DNA of 64,000 nucleotides from CAZCSK01 sp964501265 (GCA_964501265.1 CAZCSK010000008.1:1-64000); one strand, 5' to 3'; shown: positions 1 through 9,297, numbered from the stretch's first letter. Notes: generated from the sequence alone by a model not told the origin. A program made the numbers and translations.

Positions 1-52
1 CGCCGATGGTACTGCCTGGGCAACTGGGTGGGAGAGTAGGTCGCTGCCGGGA
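1..52 (+). rRNA. rrf: 5S ribosomal RNA, 3' end (partial)
   Basis: The first ~52 bases match the 3' third of a bacterial 5S rRNA, including the run GGGAGAGTAGGTCGCTGCCG that closes helix I. The 5' part lies before the window. A strong terminator follows about 30 bases later, as expected at the end of an rRNA operon. The exact 3' end is inferred. Confidence 0.9.
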
Positions 53-80
53 TACTTTTCCCGAAAGGGAGATTCATCTA

Positions 81-127
81 GCCATGCTTCTCTCCGCCTT
101 CCGGGGCGGGGAAGCATGGCTTTTTGT
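81..127 (+). terminator. Rho-independent terminator of the rRNA operon
   Basis: A 10-bp perfect stem (GCCATGCTTC at 81-90 pairs with GAAGCATGGC at 111-120), extended inwards by GC-rich pairs, is followed at once by TTTTTGTTTT. This is a canonical intrinsic terminator downstream of the 5S gene. Confidence 0.93.
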
Positions 128-168
128 TTTGAGCGCACGATTCCGTCCGTGCCGGTAAGGTGGGGCCC

Positions 169-1014
169 ATGCCAAAACCATCATTAGGATCGAATCGCGG
201 GCGAAAGCCAAAGGGTTCCCCTAGCAGGACCCCAACCCGCCGACCCCCCGCCCGACCCACAACAAGGCCCCCCGCCCGACCCACAACAAGGCCCCCCGCA
301 AGACCTAGCGCAAGGGCTTCGTGGCCCCAGGGGCCGCCACGAAGGCCCGAGAGATCGGCGAAGTCCGGTCCTCGCCCCAAGGATTTGACTAGGGAATGGT
401 TTGACGAACTTCGAGACACCGCTCGGCCCGACGGGCAGGACGAGCTCATGGCCCTGGTCACTAAAGCGCTCGAGGCGTTCGGGGAAAACGATTACGCAAG
501 GGCATCGTCGCTCGCAAAACAAGCGAAGACCCGGGCCCCGCGCTCGGGCCGCCTGCGAGAACTTCTAGGGCTTGCCTACTACCACTCGGGCAACTGGACC
601 GAAGCTGCCAGTGAATTGCTGACCTACCGCCGGCTCACTGGCGACATCGACCAGAATCATGTCATCGCCGATTGTTATCGAGCAGCGGGACGCTTTGACC
701 GGGCTCTGGAGGTATGTGACGAGGTTGACCGCACGCGCGTTTCGGACGAGGTCTGGACCGAGGTCACGATCGTCGCCGCAGGCGCTCTCGCGGATAAGGG
801 TGATATCGATCAGGCCCTTACGCGCTTGGCCCGCGGCGAACTCAAACCCGCGGCCGTTGAGCCTCACCATTTGAGGCTCTGGTATGTGCGGGCCGACCTA
901 CTCGATCGCTCAGGCCGTCAGCAGGAGGCGAAGGAACTCTGGGAGTTGATCCTCGGGGAGGCCGGGGAATTCTACGATGTCGACGAGAGACTGAACGCTC
1001 TCGCAGAATCCTGA
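169..1014 (+). CDS. TPR-repeat protein with a basic Pro/Arg/Thr-rich N-terminus
   Basis: A protein of about 281 residues. The first ~55 residues are a low-complexity, strongly basic Pro/Arg/Thr tract encoded partly by a 24-bp tandem repeat (RPPARPTT units near 245-299). The remainder is helical and resembles tetratricopeptide repeats (for example AFGENDYARASSLAKQA and GNWTEAASELL), so a protein-binding scaffold role is likely. A GTG lies in frame at 160, but ATG at 169 is preferred because AAGGTGGGG sits at the right distance before it. It lies alone between the rRNA terminator and a convergent metallo-hydrolase gene. No specific function can be assigned. Confidence 0.75.
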   Translation: MPKPSLGSNRGRKPKGSPSRTPTRRPPARPTTRPPARPTTRPPARPSARASWPQGPPRRPERSAKSGPRPKDLTREWFDELRDTARPDGQDELMALVTKALEAFGENDYARASSLAKQAKTRAPRSGRLRELLGLAYYHSGNWTEAASELLTYRRLTGDIDQNHVIADCYRAAGRFDRALEVCDEVDRTRVSDEVWTEVTIVAAGALADKGDIDQALTRLARGELKPAAVEPHHLRLWYVRADLLDRSGRQQEAKELWELILGEAGEFYDVDERLNALAES

Positions 1015-1018
1015 AACT

Positions 1019-1936
1019 TTAGGGACGTTTGGTCAGGTATCGAAATATTCCCGCCGCGTTCAATTCGTATGAAGTCGTACGCTCGAACTTGTCCATGGCC
1101 TCGGCAGAAAAACCAGGATAGAACTCTTCCCTCTTAGCTTTGAAGGCTTCCGCGATTTGGGACTGGTCGCCGCCTTTCGAAAACACTTCTTCTGCAACTA
1201 AGACCCATTTTGTGTACTCATCGCGAGCCTCATCGAAAGCCGCGTTCGGGTCGGCCACTTGGCCGAAATGTGTCGGGAATACGCGTTGCGGCTTTAACGC
1301 ACGCAGTTTCTCGATCGTGGCCAGGCTCACCTCCAGGTCAAACTCGGGTGGGGGCGTAGCGGGGCGAATGAGCCCGCCAGCTTCAGGCAAGTAGACCCCG
1401 ATGGCGTCGCCCGTGAACAGGTCGCCGTTTGTCGGTTCGTACACGGCCATATGATGTTTGGCGTGGCCTGGCGAATAGATGGCATGCAGCTCGCGGCCCC
1501 CCAGATCCGCCACAGGGCCGTCCTCGGAAACCACCTGGATTCGATTCTCCGAAACCGGAATCATCTCACCCCATAAAGTCTCCATGTCTGGATAGAGACG
1601 CGCCGCTGAGGCCCACAGGCGGCTCGGATCGACAAGGTGGGGGGCGCCCTCCTCTCTCACAACCACGGTGGCGCCGGGGAATTGCTCCGCCAAGTGCCCA
1701 ACCGCCCCCGCGTGGTCTAGATGGATGTGGGTAACCACAATCCAGTCAAGGCTCGTAACCCCTGCTTCCTCCAAGCCCCGGTTGGTGGCCTCAATCGAAG
1801 AGCCGGGCCCGGTCTCGATGAGCGCGGGGCGTTCCCCTGGCAGGTAGTAAGTGGCCGTGATCCCGGACCGGCCATGCATGAAAGTGTCGATTGCGACGAC
1901 GCCGTTATCGTAGGTGTGTATCAAGATGCCCTTCAT
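1019..1936 (-). CDS. MBL-fold metallo-hydrolase
   Basis: Metallo-beta-lactamase superfamily hydrolase of about 305 residues. The metal-binding signature HIHLDHAG (HxHxDH) is intact, with later ligands in SPGHAKHH, TGDAIG and PTHFG. The family includes glyoxalase II-like thioesterases and lactonases; the substrate cannot be read from the sequence. ATG at 1936 (MKGILIHTYDN) is preferred over an in-frame GTG at 1972, because the latter would overlap the divergent lipid-kinase gene. It converges on the TPR gene with almost no gap. Confidence 0.85.
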   Translation of the reverse strand: MKGILIHTYDNGVVAIDTFMHGRSGITATYYLPGERPALIETGPGSSIEATNRGLEEAGVTSLDWIVVTHIHLDHAGAVGHLAEQFPGATVVVREEGAPHLVDPSRLWASAARLYPDMETLWGEMIPVSENRIQVVSEDGPVADLGGRELHAIYSPGHAKHHMAVYEPTNGDLFTGDAIGVYLPEAGGLIRPATPPPEFDLEVSLATIEKLRALKPQRVFPTHFGQVADPNAAFDEARDEYTKWVLVAEEVFSKGGDQSQIAEAFKAKREEFYPGFSAEAMDKFERTTSYELNAAGIFRYLTKRP

Positions 1937-1962
1937 GATATCCGCAGTGATACGGTGAAACC

Positions 1963-2859
1963 GTGCGCGCACACCTGATAATGAATCCCGAGGCTCGAGG
2001 GGTGACTCCGGCTCTAATCCGCGTCGTACACGCCGCGCTGGAAGCGCGTTTTAAGCTCGAAAGCGACGAGACGCACGCGCGGGAGTCCGCCACTCAAACC
2101 GCCCGCTCGGCCGCCGAATCCGGGGCAGAACTCGTGATTGCGTTCGGGGGCGATGGCTTGGTAAATGAGGTCGTCAACGGCATCGCGGGATCGGGGGCGA
2201 TCCTTGGTGTCATTCCCGGTGGGACCATGAATGTTTTCGCGCGCAACATCGGCTTGTCGAGAGATCCTTTGGTCGCAACGGATTTCATCCTTCAAGCAGC
2301 AGGCTCGCAGGCGCCGCAAGAGATCAGTCTGGCGCGCGCCAACGACCGGTTATTTACTTTTGCCTGCGGATGTGGCTTTGATGCCGAAGCGGCCCTTCGG
2401 GCAGAGTCGCACAAGGCGAGCAAACGCAGATTTGGGGAACCATATTTCTACGCATCTGCCGCAGCCGTTTTTCTGAAGTCCTACTTCGACCGGGAGCCGT
2501 ATCTTCTTTGTGAGGGCCCCTTCGGTCGTCGTGATGCTGTCATGGCGATCGCTTTGAATCTGGGCGCGTATGCCTATCTCGCTGGAAGGGCTCTTCGCCT
2601 GGCGGGCAACGTTCGATCCGGCACCGAGATGGACGCTTTTATACTCCGAAGGCTCCGATATTCCCAGCTGCCGGCGTATGCGATTGGGGCGCTACTCACC
2701 GGCAGATTCGGCCGCGATGCAAAAGCGTTTCGAGCGGTCGAAGAGTTTCGAGTGACGGCGGATCTCCCGTTCGCAATACATGTCGACGGCGAACCTCTGC
2801 CCGCGGTGGAGTCGGTTGAGATCCGTTCAGCAGCGGCGAAGGTGCACGTTGTCGCTTAA
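1963..2859 (+). CDS. Diacylglycerol/sphingosine kinase-family lipid kinase
   Basis: About 298 residues of the DagK/YegS/LCB5 family, which phosphorylates diacylglycerol or related lipids with ATP at the membrane. The nucleotide-binding motif GGDGLVNEVVNGI and the downstream IPGGTMNVFARN (usual GGT-N-FA) are clear. The start is GTG at 1963, giving the usual first strand RAHLIMNPEARG; an ATG at 1981 would cut into it. A second lipid-kinase domain occurs at 29.2-30.7 kb fused to PAP2, so the organism has at least two such enzymes here. Divergent from the MBL gene with a very short intergenic region. Confidence 0.88.
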   Translation: MRAHLIMNPEARGVTPALIRVVHAALEARFKLESDETHARESATQTARSAAESGAELVIAFGGDGLVNEVVNGIAGSGAILGVIPGGTMNVFARNIGLSRDPLVATDFILQAAGSQAPQEISLARANDRLFTFACGCGFDAEAALRAESHKASKRRFGEPYFYASAAAVFLKSYFDREPYLLCEGPFGRRDAVMAIALNLGAYAYLAGRALRLAGNVRSGTEMDAFILRRLRYSQLPAYAIGALLTGRFGRDAKAFRAVEEFRVTADLPFAIHVDGEPLPAVESVEIRSAAAKVHVVA

Positions 2860-2883
2860 GGCCGGACGGGAAGGAACTGTCGG

Positions 2884-3579
2884 ATGCCAGTACTCATCGC
2901 TGCTGTAAATCGCGATCTAGATATCGTCATCTCACTTGCCGAAAAGTTATTGACCGGTGGAGGTGAGGTTCGCTGCTTTCTTGAATTCGACGACCATGAG
3001 TTGCGATCGATGGGATGCAAGATCGCCGTGGGAGATCCGGGCGACGCCTACACGATGGGGGCCGCCCTCACCAATGTTCATACGTTCATTCCAATTCTTG
3101 CCGACCCTCTGTCTTTTGCTGACAACCCATCTCAGTTGATAGGTTTTGGAAAGGCGGCCGTCGAAGCCGCGACGGCCGGAAACCTGGAGCAGACCATCCT
3201 TCCGATCTCCGGAGCTTCCGGAGCCGGCAATTTGATCTTCGAAACATTGCGCTCGATTGAGGAAGCCTTCAGGGAGTCGGTCGAGCCCCTGTATGTACTG
3301 AAAACACCTTTCGTTGCCGGGCAGTTCAGGCCACTTTGGCTGGCCGACTTGGAGGAGGCCGAATACGACGGTCCGGCGGTCACTGTCGATGACCTGACTT
3401 CCGCCATCGCCTCCGCCGATGACAGGGAAGGCATCGAAGAGACTTTGAATCTTGACTATAGACGAATGGCCCTTAAGCTTCAGATGACGGAGCAGGCGGC
3501 TACCGCCGACCTCTTGCCGCCTCTATCGGTCCTGGCGACTGGCAGCGACAACGAGTTAGAATCCTTCCGAGATGCGTAG
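2884..3579 (+). CDS. NmrA/SDR-like Rossmann-fold protein (degenerate)
   Basis: About 231 residues. The order of elements (hydrophobic strand, EKLLTGGGEVRCFLE, MGCKIAVGDPGD, GAALTNVHTFIPI) follows atypical short-chain dehydrogenases of the NmrA/NAD(P)-binding type. However, the Gly-rich GxxGxxG loop is replaced by AAVNRDLD, so cofactor binding is doubtful and it may be a sensor or structural protein. It follows the lipid kinase by 24 bp, and its last codons overlap the next gene by 8 bp, so the three genes probably form one operon. Confidence 0.65.
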   Translation: MPVLIAAVNRDLDIVISLAEKLLTGGGEVRCFLEFDDHELRSMGCKIAVGDPGDAYTMGAALTNVHTFIPILADPLSFADNPSQLIGFGKAAVEAATAGNLEQTILPISGASGAGNLIFETLRSIEEAFRESVEPLYVLKTPFVAGQFRPLWLADLEEAEYDGPAVTVDDLTSAIASADDREGIEETLNLDYRRMALKLQMTEQAATADLLPPLSVLATGSDNELESFRDA

Positions 3580-4015
3580 ACTAGCGAGCTTCGCCAATAT
3601 GGTCCCAATCTTGCTACTGGTAATTGGCTTTGGGCTCATCTTTGCCGGGTGGAACGGCGCGGCCGGCATTGATTACACACAGGGGCAAATTCCATTCCTC
3701 ATCTCGGGTGGCATCACCGGGCTTGCGCTAGTCGTCTTCGGGGCCACTGGCTTGCTCTTAAGGTCGATCCGTCAGGGCCAGGACCGTCAGCTAGACGAAT
3801 TGAAGCAAATGAGCCAATACATGCAACGTGCCGGCTCATCGACAGCCTCCTCAAACGGTTCCAACGGCCACTCCGATGGCGACCTCGTTCTGGTGGGGGC
3901 CAGCAGTTTTCACCAAGCCTCCTGTCGCTTGGTCAAAGGCCGCAGCCCAGTAAAGGTACCGCGAGGCCAAGCCGAGGAAGAAGGGCTTCAGCCCTGCAGG
4001 ATCTGTAACCCCTAG
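3572..4015 (+). CDS. Two-TM membrane protein with C-terminal Ada-like metal-binding motif
   Basis: 147 residues. Two hydrophobic segments (about 10-27 and 42-65) are followed by a Gln/Ser/Asn/Gly-rich linker. The C-terminus (from about 113) reads SSFHQASCRLVKG...GLQPCRICNP. The pattern H-x3-C...PC-x2-C with Ala/Gly-Leu before it resembles the small metal-binding fold found at the end of Ada-type and other secreted proteins, where four ligands bind zinc. Overlaps the preceding Rossmann-like gene by 8 bp. The physiological role is unknown. Confidence 0.65.
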   Translation: MRRLASFANMVPILLLVIGFGLIFAGWNGAAGIDYTQGQIPFLISGGITGLALVVFGATGLLLRSIRQGQDRQLDELKQMSQYMQRAGSSTASSNGSNGHSDGDLVLVGASSFHQASCRLVKGRSPVKVPRGQAEEEGLQPCRICNP

Positions 4016-4019
4016 CGCG

Positions 4020-4736
4020 TTAGGCCGGGGCGCCTAGGTAAGCCTCGCGAATTTCCGGCGACTCCAGAACCTCGTTGCCGGTCCCGGTGAAGACGATGTC
4101 TCCCTTTTCCATCACAAAGGTGCGATCAGAAATTGCTACCGCGCCGGTGTTTTGCTCGACGAGAATGACCGTCACTCCATCCTCGTTGATCCGCTCAACG
4201 ATGTCGAAGACAGTGCTCGCAAGCACTGGAGAGAGCCCCAATGAGGCTTCATCGATCATTAGAAGTTTCGGCTCCGACATCAATCCCCGCCCGACAGCAA
4301 GCATCTGCTGCTCACCTCCTGAGAGAGTGCCGGCGAGCTGACTCGACCTTTCTAAAAGGCGCGGAAAGTAGTCGTAAACCAGTTCCATCCTCTGCTTGAT
4401 AAAGGAGGACTTCTTCCGCCGCGTCCAGGCACCCATCTGAAGATTTTTGACAACCGATAGCGCGGGAAAAATCTTACGACCCTCGGGCACGAGCACCAGC
4501 CCAGCATCAACGAGTCTTCCAACATCTTTGCCGGAAATGTCCTGGCCGTCGAAGTGAATCTTTCCTGCCCAAGGCTTCATGAAGCCGGCGATATGGAGCA
4601 GGGTTGTCGATTTCCCCGCGCCATTTAGTCCGAGAATGACGGCGGTCTCGCCTTGCTCGACGGAGAGCGAGAGGTTATGCAGCACGGGAAGGGACCCGTA
4701 ACCGCCGCTGAGCTCCGTGATTTCGAGAAAGGCCAT
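4020..4736 (-). CDS. livF: Branched-chain amino-acid-type ABC transporter ATPase LivF
   Basis: 238 residues, the normal LivF length. Walker A is GLNGAGKST, the signature is LSGGEQQMLAVGRGL, and Walker B is LLMIDEASLGLS, followed by the H-loop region typical of the HAAT family (here VEQNTGAVAISDR). It energises import together with LivG, LivM and LivH encoded just upstream on the same strand. Its ATG overlaps the livG stop by one base (TAATG read on the minus strand), so translation is probably coupled. Substrates of this family include Leu/Ile/Val, amides and urea; which one applies here is not visible. Confidence 0.93.
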   Translation of the reverse strand: MAFLEITELSGGYGSLPVLHNLSLSVEQGETAVILGLNGAGKSTTLLHIAGFMKPWAGKIHFDGQDISGKDVGRLVDAGLVLVPEGRKIFPALSVVKNLQMGAWTRRKKSSFIKQRMELVYDYFPRLLERSSQLAGTLSGGEQQMLAVGRGLMSEPKLLMIDEASLGLSPVLASTVFDIVERINEDGVTVILVEQNTGAVAISDRTFVMEKGDIVFTGTGNEVLESPEIREAYLGAPA

Positions 4737-5647
4737 TAGTCCGAATCCTTAGCGGAGACGTACTGCGACAGTCCTTCGGGTGATGAGTAGCCGGACCCCT
4801 CGGACCTGCTGACGCTGGATGCGGCCTTCAACTTCTTGGTTGATGGAGCTTTGGAAGCTTTGGGGTGCTTGGGGCTTCCCCCTTCGGGCTCTCCACCCAG
4901 GTACGCCGCGATGACTTCAGGGTGCTGCTGCACGTCTCGGGGCAAACCCTCAGTCAGCATGGTCCCGAAGTTAAGCACATAGACGTAGTCACAGACGCGG
5001 ACCACGAGCGGCACGTGGTGCTCGATCATCAAGATCGTCATGCCGATCTCTTCGCGCAAGCGAAGGAGAACATTACCGAGTTCGTCGGACTCAGTCGGCG
5101 AAAGTCCTGAAGATGGCTCGTCGAGCATCAACAGCTGCGGATCGGTAGACAGGACTGTCGCGAGTTCGACGTTTTTGAGGATCCCGTAAGGGAGATCGTC
5201 TATAGCTGCGTCCCGATGGGAGGACAGGTTCACGTAGTCTAGAACCCGTTCGGCCCGTTGGCGGAGTACTCTCTCCGATTCGAAGGACTTGGGCGACCCG
5301 AACATTCCTTCAAGGACGCCGTATTCGGCTGTCATGTGTTGCGCGGTAATCAGGTTCTGCAGCACGGTCTGGCCGCGCACGAGCCCAAGGTTCTGAAAGG
5401 AACGGGCGATGCCGAGTCCTGCTCGCTCGTGAGTCTTCAGCGTGGTGATGTCTTGATCTCTGAAGGATATTCGCCCGGAGTTCACTGGGTAGACGCCGGC
5501 AATGCAATTGAACATGGTGGTCTTACCGGCGCCGTTGGGTCCAATGAGGCCGACGATCTCCCACTCTCCAACTTCGAGGGTAACGTCAGAATTGGCGACG
5601 ATGCCGCCAAACCGCTTAGTGACCTCGTGTACTTTGAGAAGCGACAT
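4736..5647 (-). CDS. livG: Branched-chain amino-acid-type ABC transporter ATPase LivG
   Basis: Walker A GPNGAGKTT, signature-position LPYGILKNVELATVL and Walker B LLMLDEPSSGLSP identify the LivG partner. Start is ATG at 5647 (MSLLKVHEVTKRF), 2 bp after the livM stop; a longer in-frame ORF to 5734 only reads back into livM. The C-terminus carries a Lys/Ser/Pro-rich tail of about 50 residues after the usual end (IAAYLGGE), longer than in typical LivG. Confidence 0.93.
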   Translation of the reverse strand: MSLLKVHEVTKRFGGIVANSDVTLEVGEWEIVGLIGPNGAGKTTMFNCIAGVYPVNSGRISFRDQDITTLKTHERAGLGIARSFQNLGLVRGQTVLQNLITAQHMTAEYGVLEGMFGSPKSFESERVLRQRAERVLDYVNLSSHRDAAIDDLPYGILKNVELATVLSTDPQLLMLDEPSSGLSPTESDELGNVLLRLREEIGMTILMIEHHVPLVVRVCDYVYVLNFGTMLTEGLPRDVQQHPEVIAAYLGGEPEGGSPKHPKASKAPSTKKLKAASSVSRSEGSGYSSPEGLSQYVSAKDSD

Positions 5648-5649
5648 CG

Positions 5650-6711
5650 TTAGGCCGCTTCCTGGGCGGCTGGTGCGTCGCCTGAGTGCTTGCCCTTTTT
5701 GTGATGGCGAGGGAAGGGTTTGCCGGAAAGCCATTCGGTGACCGGGTGTAGTTGCTGGGCAATCCCTCCCGGGAAGCGCGTGATCGTCAAAAGCAAGAGT
5801 AGACCGGAGATGGCAATCTTTAGAACGATCAACTCATCGTAGTGCAATAACTCGCTGATTCGATCAAGGATGAATGGGAGATACGCGATGAAAGCGGAGC
5901 CTATGACGGTGCCGATTCGCGATCCAAGACCTCCCACGACTACCATGATGACGAAAGTCAGCGCAATCTGGAAGGTGAAATCTTGGCTGACGACGCGCTG
6001 ATTCTTGAAGGCTAGAAGGCCTCCCCCGAGTCCGGCGATACCTCCCGCCAAAACGAAGGCAGCGACCTTGTAGAAAATGAGATTCATCCCGAACGATGAA
6101 GCAACTTGCTCGCTGCTCTTGATAGTGAGCAGGGCCCGACCGAACTTGGTGCGCAGCATGCGCCAGTCGACGAAGAGAAGCGCTGCAAGAATCGCAAGGC
6201 AAAGGTAGGCGTAAACGGCGTCGCCCGCCAAGAACTTGGGGCGCTCGGCGGGCATGCCGAGGCCCCCGCCCGTAAACTTCTGAATGCCGAAGATCGACCT
6301 CTCTGCCACTGCGCCATAGGCCAGAGTGATCAAAGCCAGATATAGGCCAGAAATTCGCAAGGCGACCAATCCCAGCAGTGCCGCGGTAGCGGCCCCCGTG
6401 CCCGCCGCGGCGATCAACGTGAACCCGAACGGCACGCCGCTGTTAGTGGCGAGATAAGCGGCGCTGAAGGCGCCGATACCAACAAAGGCTTGATGCCCCA
6501 ACGAGATCTGGCCAGCGTATCCAATAAGGATGTTGACGGACAGGCCGATGATGGCATAGATAACGGCCTGGCTGAATCTGTCGGCTCTAAAGTTTGGAAC
6601 CGCACTTGGGTAATAAAGCACTCCGGCAATGAGCGCTGCGATGACGATCTTTTGCGGTAATGCGTTCTTGGAAAGAAACGGTCGTCGGGTGGCCACTGTG
6701 CTGATGCTCAT
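5650..6711 (-). CDS. livM: Branched-chain amino-acid-type ABC transporter permease LivM
   Basis: 353 residues with about 9-10 hydrophobic segments and the LivM signature region GYAGQISLGHQAFVGIGAFSAA. It forms the membrane channel with LivH. Start ATG at 6711; the gene begins 1 bp after the livH stop. The C-terminal ~25 residues are hydrophilic (HHKKGKHSGDAPAAQEAA) and cytoplasmic by inference. Confidence 0.93.
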   Translation of the reverse strand: MSISTVATRRPFLSKNALPQKIVIAALIAGVLYYPSAVPNFRADRFSQAVIYAIIGLSVNILIGYAGQISLGHQAFVGIGAFSAAYLATNSGVPFGFTLIAAAGTGAATAALLGLVALRISGLYLALITLAYGAVAERSIFGIQKFTGGGLGMPAERPKFLAGDAVYAYLCLAILAALLFVDWRMLRTKFGRALLTIKSSEQVASSFGMNLIFYKVAAFVLAGGIAGLGGGLLAFKNQRVVSQDFTFQIALTFVIMVVVGGLGSRIGTVIGSAFIAYLPFILDRISELLHYDELIVLKIAISGLLLLLTITRFPGGIAQQLHPVTEWLSGKPFPRHHKKGKHSGDAPAAQEAA

Positions 6712-6712
6712 G

Positions 6713-7594
6713 TTAGGCCTTTGCTCCGAATAACCCGTTCGGGCGAACTAACAAAGTTGCGATCAACACTAGGAAGATCAGGACCGTCGTCCCCTCCGGG
6801 ACTACGGCGAGAGCCGGGTTTTTGACGATGACGTACTGTCCGATCCCCTCGACCAGTCCAATGATCTGCCCTGCCACCAAAGCCCCGACCAAACTCGTCA
6901 TACCGCCCACGATGGCGGCAGTGAAAGCCGGAATCAAAATGGCCGTGGTCATGAAGCCCGGGTAGAACTGAGTGTCCGGTGCAAGAAGGACGCCGGCCAA
7001 AGCTCCCAGCAACCCAGCGATGCCCCAAGTGAGGGCGGAGATGCGATTTACGTTTGCGCCGACTATTCGTGCCGCGAATGAATCCTGCGAGTTGGCGAGA
7101 ATCGCCATGCCGAGGAAAGTTTTCTGGAAAAAATAGGCGGCCCCCAACGCGACGATGACCAATACTCCAAGCGAGAGAAGTTTCTGGTTTGAAACTATGT
7201 ACCCAAGGACCGTCGGACCATTGCCCGCAATGGCGGGTCCGACACTACGTGGTTCTGGTTTGAATCGAAACAATTCGAATCCGATCGCCAGCAACGCAAT
7301 GCCGGCTGTCCCCACGAGGGCAATCACTTTGGGAGCGCTTGCCAAAGGGCGAGCCACAAACCTTTCGACGATTAGCCCGAACACGACCCCGGAGAGCAGG
7401 GCTAGAGCAATCGCGAGGGGATAAGGAAGGCTTCCGCGCTCGGTCGAAAAGAAGATCACGTACATGGCCATCGTGCCGAACTCGGCCTGGGCGAAGTTGA
7501 AGACGCGGCTACCTTTATAGATCAGAACCAGGCCGAGCGCGGTAAGCCCATAAATCACGCCCGAGATCATGCCGATGACGACGTAGGTACCCAC
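6713..7594 (-). CDS. livH: Branched-chain amino-acid-type ABC transporter permease LivH
   Basis: 293 residues, strongly hydrophobic, with LivH features such as GLTALGLVLIYKGSRVFNFAQAEFG near the N-terminus and a conserved GG-SLVGALVAG region. Start is GTG at 7594; an internal ATG seven codons later is the alternative. First gene of the livHMGF cluster; about 105 bp separate it from the stop of the binding-protein gene on the same strand. Confidence 0.92.
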   Translation of the reverse strand: MGTYVVIGMISGVIYGLTALGLVLIYKGSRVFNFAQAEFGTMAMYVIFFSTERGSLPYPLAIALALLSGVVFGLIVERFVARPLASAPKVIALVGTAGIALLAIGFELFRFKPEPRSVGPAIAGNGPTVLGYIVSNQKLLSLGVLVIVALGAAYFFQKTFLGMAILANSQDSFAARIVGANVNRISALTWGIAGLLGALAGVLLAPDTQFYPGFMTTAILIPAFTAAIVGGMTSLVGALVAGQIIGLVEGIGQYVIVKNPALAVVPEGTTVLIFLVLIATLLVRPNGLFGAKA

Positions 7595-7699
7595 GGATGG
7601 GAATCCTACCCGACCCCCCGAAGTACCCGGGTGCGCGACCCCGGCCTCCGGACCCGTTGCTCGGTAGGGGTCACGCCTTAAGCGTTTCAGCGTTATCGT
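7595..7699. other. Short intergenic region between binding protein and livH
   Basis: About 105 bases rich in CCCGG/CCGGG short inverted repeats (for example ACCCGGGT near 7627). No T-tract terminator and no clear promoter were seen, so readthrough from the binding-protein gene into livHMGF is plausible. Confidence 0.4.
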
Positions 7700-9280
7700 C
7701 TATAGATCGGCTGTGGTGAGCAACTTGCCGTTCTTCTCGAAGAAGTCGTACCCGGGTCTGTTGCAGTTCGCCCAAACTATGTGCATCGATTCGCCCCCGA
7801 ATTTGTCGGTGGGTGAAAAGGTCATGGGGGTGTACACGTCCACTACGTCGCCGGCCGGCGTGCTGTCCACAGCTACTGCGTTCTTTAGTTTCTGGGCAGC
7901 TCCCAAGAACCCAGAGCGAGTGAGATCCTGCCCCGCAGCGTTGAACAGGATGTGCTGAACGATCGAGCCGCCCCACAGCGCAAAGGCGATGTCGTGCTGG
8001 TCGGGAGTAGAACGATCCGAGGCATCGGGGCCCCCGAGTTCGGCCCACGCTTGCTTCCACTGGTTCGCCACGGGGCTGTACACGGAAGGCGAGGGGTGGA
8101 ACATAATCGAATACTCGTAACTGGTTCTCTGGCGCCCGCAGGCAGGGATCGCGACCAGGTTGATTCCAAAGGTCAAGCCGACCCCGACCCAACGCGGGGC
8201 GTAGGCTTGTCCCTGGGCCGGAGTGAGAATGTTGCCGAAATTAGTTGGTGAGGTGATGATGAACACCACATCCACGCCCGCCCCCTTCAGGACGTTGACT
8301 GCACTGTTCGCCTCCGATGCACTGATCGTGAATTTCGTGATCGGCACCTGCATGATCTTGTCCGTGCCCCCCACTAGGGGGCCCATCGCCTTTAGGAACT
8401 CGTCGCGCGCGTCGTAAAAGCCTTCAGTGTTGGAGTAGAGCACGGCTATTTTGGGCTCACTCGACCCTGGGATGGCGTCGCTGCAGGCTTGGGGGTTGCA
8501 GCGATCTAAGTACACCTTGCCCCCTTTACCGGGCCCGGCGTCGAAGTTACGGACGAGTTTGGCAAGCTCGGGGGTCTGGTCGGGATAGGTCTCGTAAAAC
8601 GCCAGGTAGTTAGGCAGGCCGCTCAATATTTTCTCAGTTACTCCGGCCGACAAGTAAGGAACTTTCTTTTGGTTTGCGTAACGGCCGCAGGCTTGAATTT
8701 GATCGGTGCCAGCCCCGCCAATCAAGAGGAAAACTTGAGTCTTCTCGACCAACTCACGGCAAACCGACACAGCTATCGAAGGCGAGTACTGGTCGTCTTT
8801 GAAGGTTACGTCCACCTGCCGTCCATGAATGGAGCCCCCCTTGGCCTTCATCCAGTCGCGATAGGTGTTGACCCCGAACTTAAGGTCGTTGAGGTCGACG
8901 GCGGCGGCCCCCGTGAAGGGGGCGTGGAACCCAACCCGAATGGTGGTTTTTGTCACTCCCACGCGGTCGTTGGGGTTCGCTGAGATGCCGACTGAGGTGC
9001 TTGGGCCTGTGGTCTTGCCGGTCGACCTCGATCCTGTTGTCCCACCGGTGCTCGATGTTGATCCACCATTGCTGACGGGGTTGCCTCCTGCATCAAGAAC
9101 CTCGCCCCCTTCGCCGGCTGCGAGCGGGCCCTCACCCGAGAGCTGACCACTCGAGTCGCCGGATCCACCGGACCCAGCAACGTGTACGCCCGGCTTTTGG
9201 CCGCAAGCCACACCGAAGAGAATCATCACGAAACCAAGTGCAAGGAGTCTCGTGTATTTCATGCTCCCTCTAGCTTTCAT
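7700..9280 (-). CDS. ABC transporter substrate-binding lipoprotein (LivK/type-1 periplasmic fold)
   Basis: About 526 residues. The N-terminus has a lipoprotein signal: basic MKARGSMKYTR, hydrophobic core, then FGVACG with the lipid-acceptor Cys. A Gly/Ser/Thr-rich linker of about 80 residues leads to a type-1 periplasmic-binding fold starting at TIRVGFHAPFTGAAAVDLND. This is the receptor expected for the adjacent LivHMGF. Start is uncertain: ATG at 9280 has AGGAGA eight bases upstream; ATG at 9262 has GAGGGAG; ATG at 9301 overlaps the stop of the preceding gene. Confidence 0.88.
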   Translation of the reverse strand: MKARGSMKYTRLLALGFVMILFGVACGQKPGVHVAGSGGSGDSSGQLSGEGPLAAGEGGEVLDAGGNPVSNGGSTSSTGGTTGSRSTGKTTGPSTSVGISANPNDRVGVTKTTIRVGFHAPFTGAAAVDLNDLKFGVNTYRDWMKAKGGSIHGRQVDVTFKDDQYSPSIAVSVCRELVEKTQVFLLIGGAGTDQIQACGRYANQKKVPYLSAGVTEKILSGLPNYLAFYETYPDQTPELAKLVRNFDAGPGKGGKVYLDRCNPQACSDAIPGSSEPKIAVLYSNTEGFYDARDEFLKAMGPLVGGTDKIMQVPITKFTISASEANSAVNVLKGAGVDVVFIITSPTNFGNILTPAQGQAYAPRWVGVGLTFGINLVAIPACGRQRTSYEYSIMFHPSPSVYSPVANQWKQAWAELGGPDASDRSTPDQHDIAFALWGGSIVQHILFNAAGQDLTRSGFLGAAQKLKNAVAVDSTPAGDVVDVYTPMTFSPTDKFGGESMHIVWANCNRPGYDFFEKNGKLLTTADL

Positions 9281-9297
9281 GGATGAATTCTCCTGCA

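Noticed and set aside
245..299. 24-bp tandem repeats in the first gene as a mobile element
   Set aside because: They are simple in-frame coding repeats (RPPARPTT) without inverted ends, distinct from the palindromic family.
7610..7650. CCGACCCCCCGAAG near livH as an element end
   Set aside because: Only a short C-run matches, and the flanking arms are missing.
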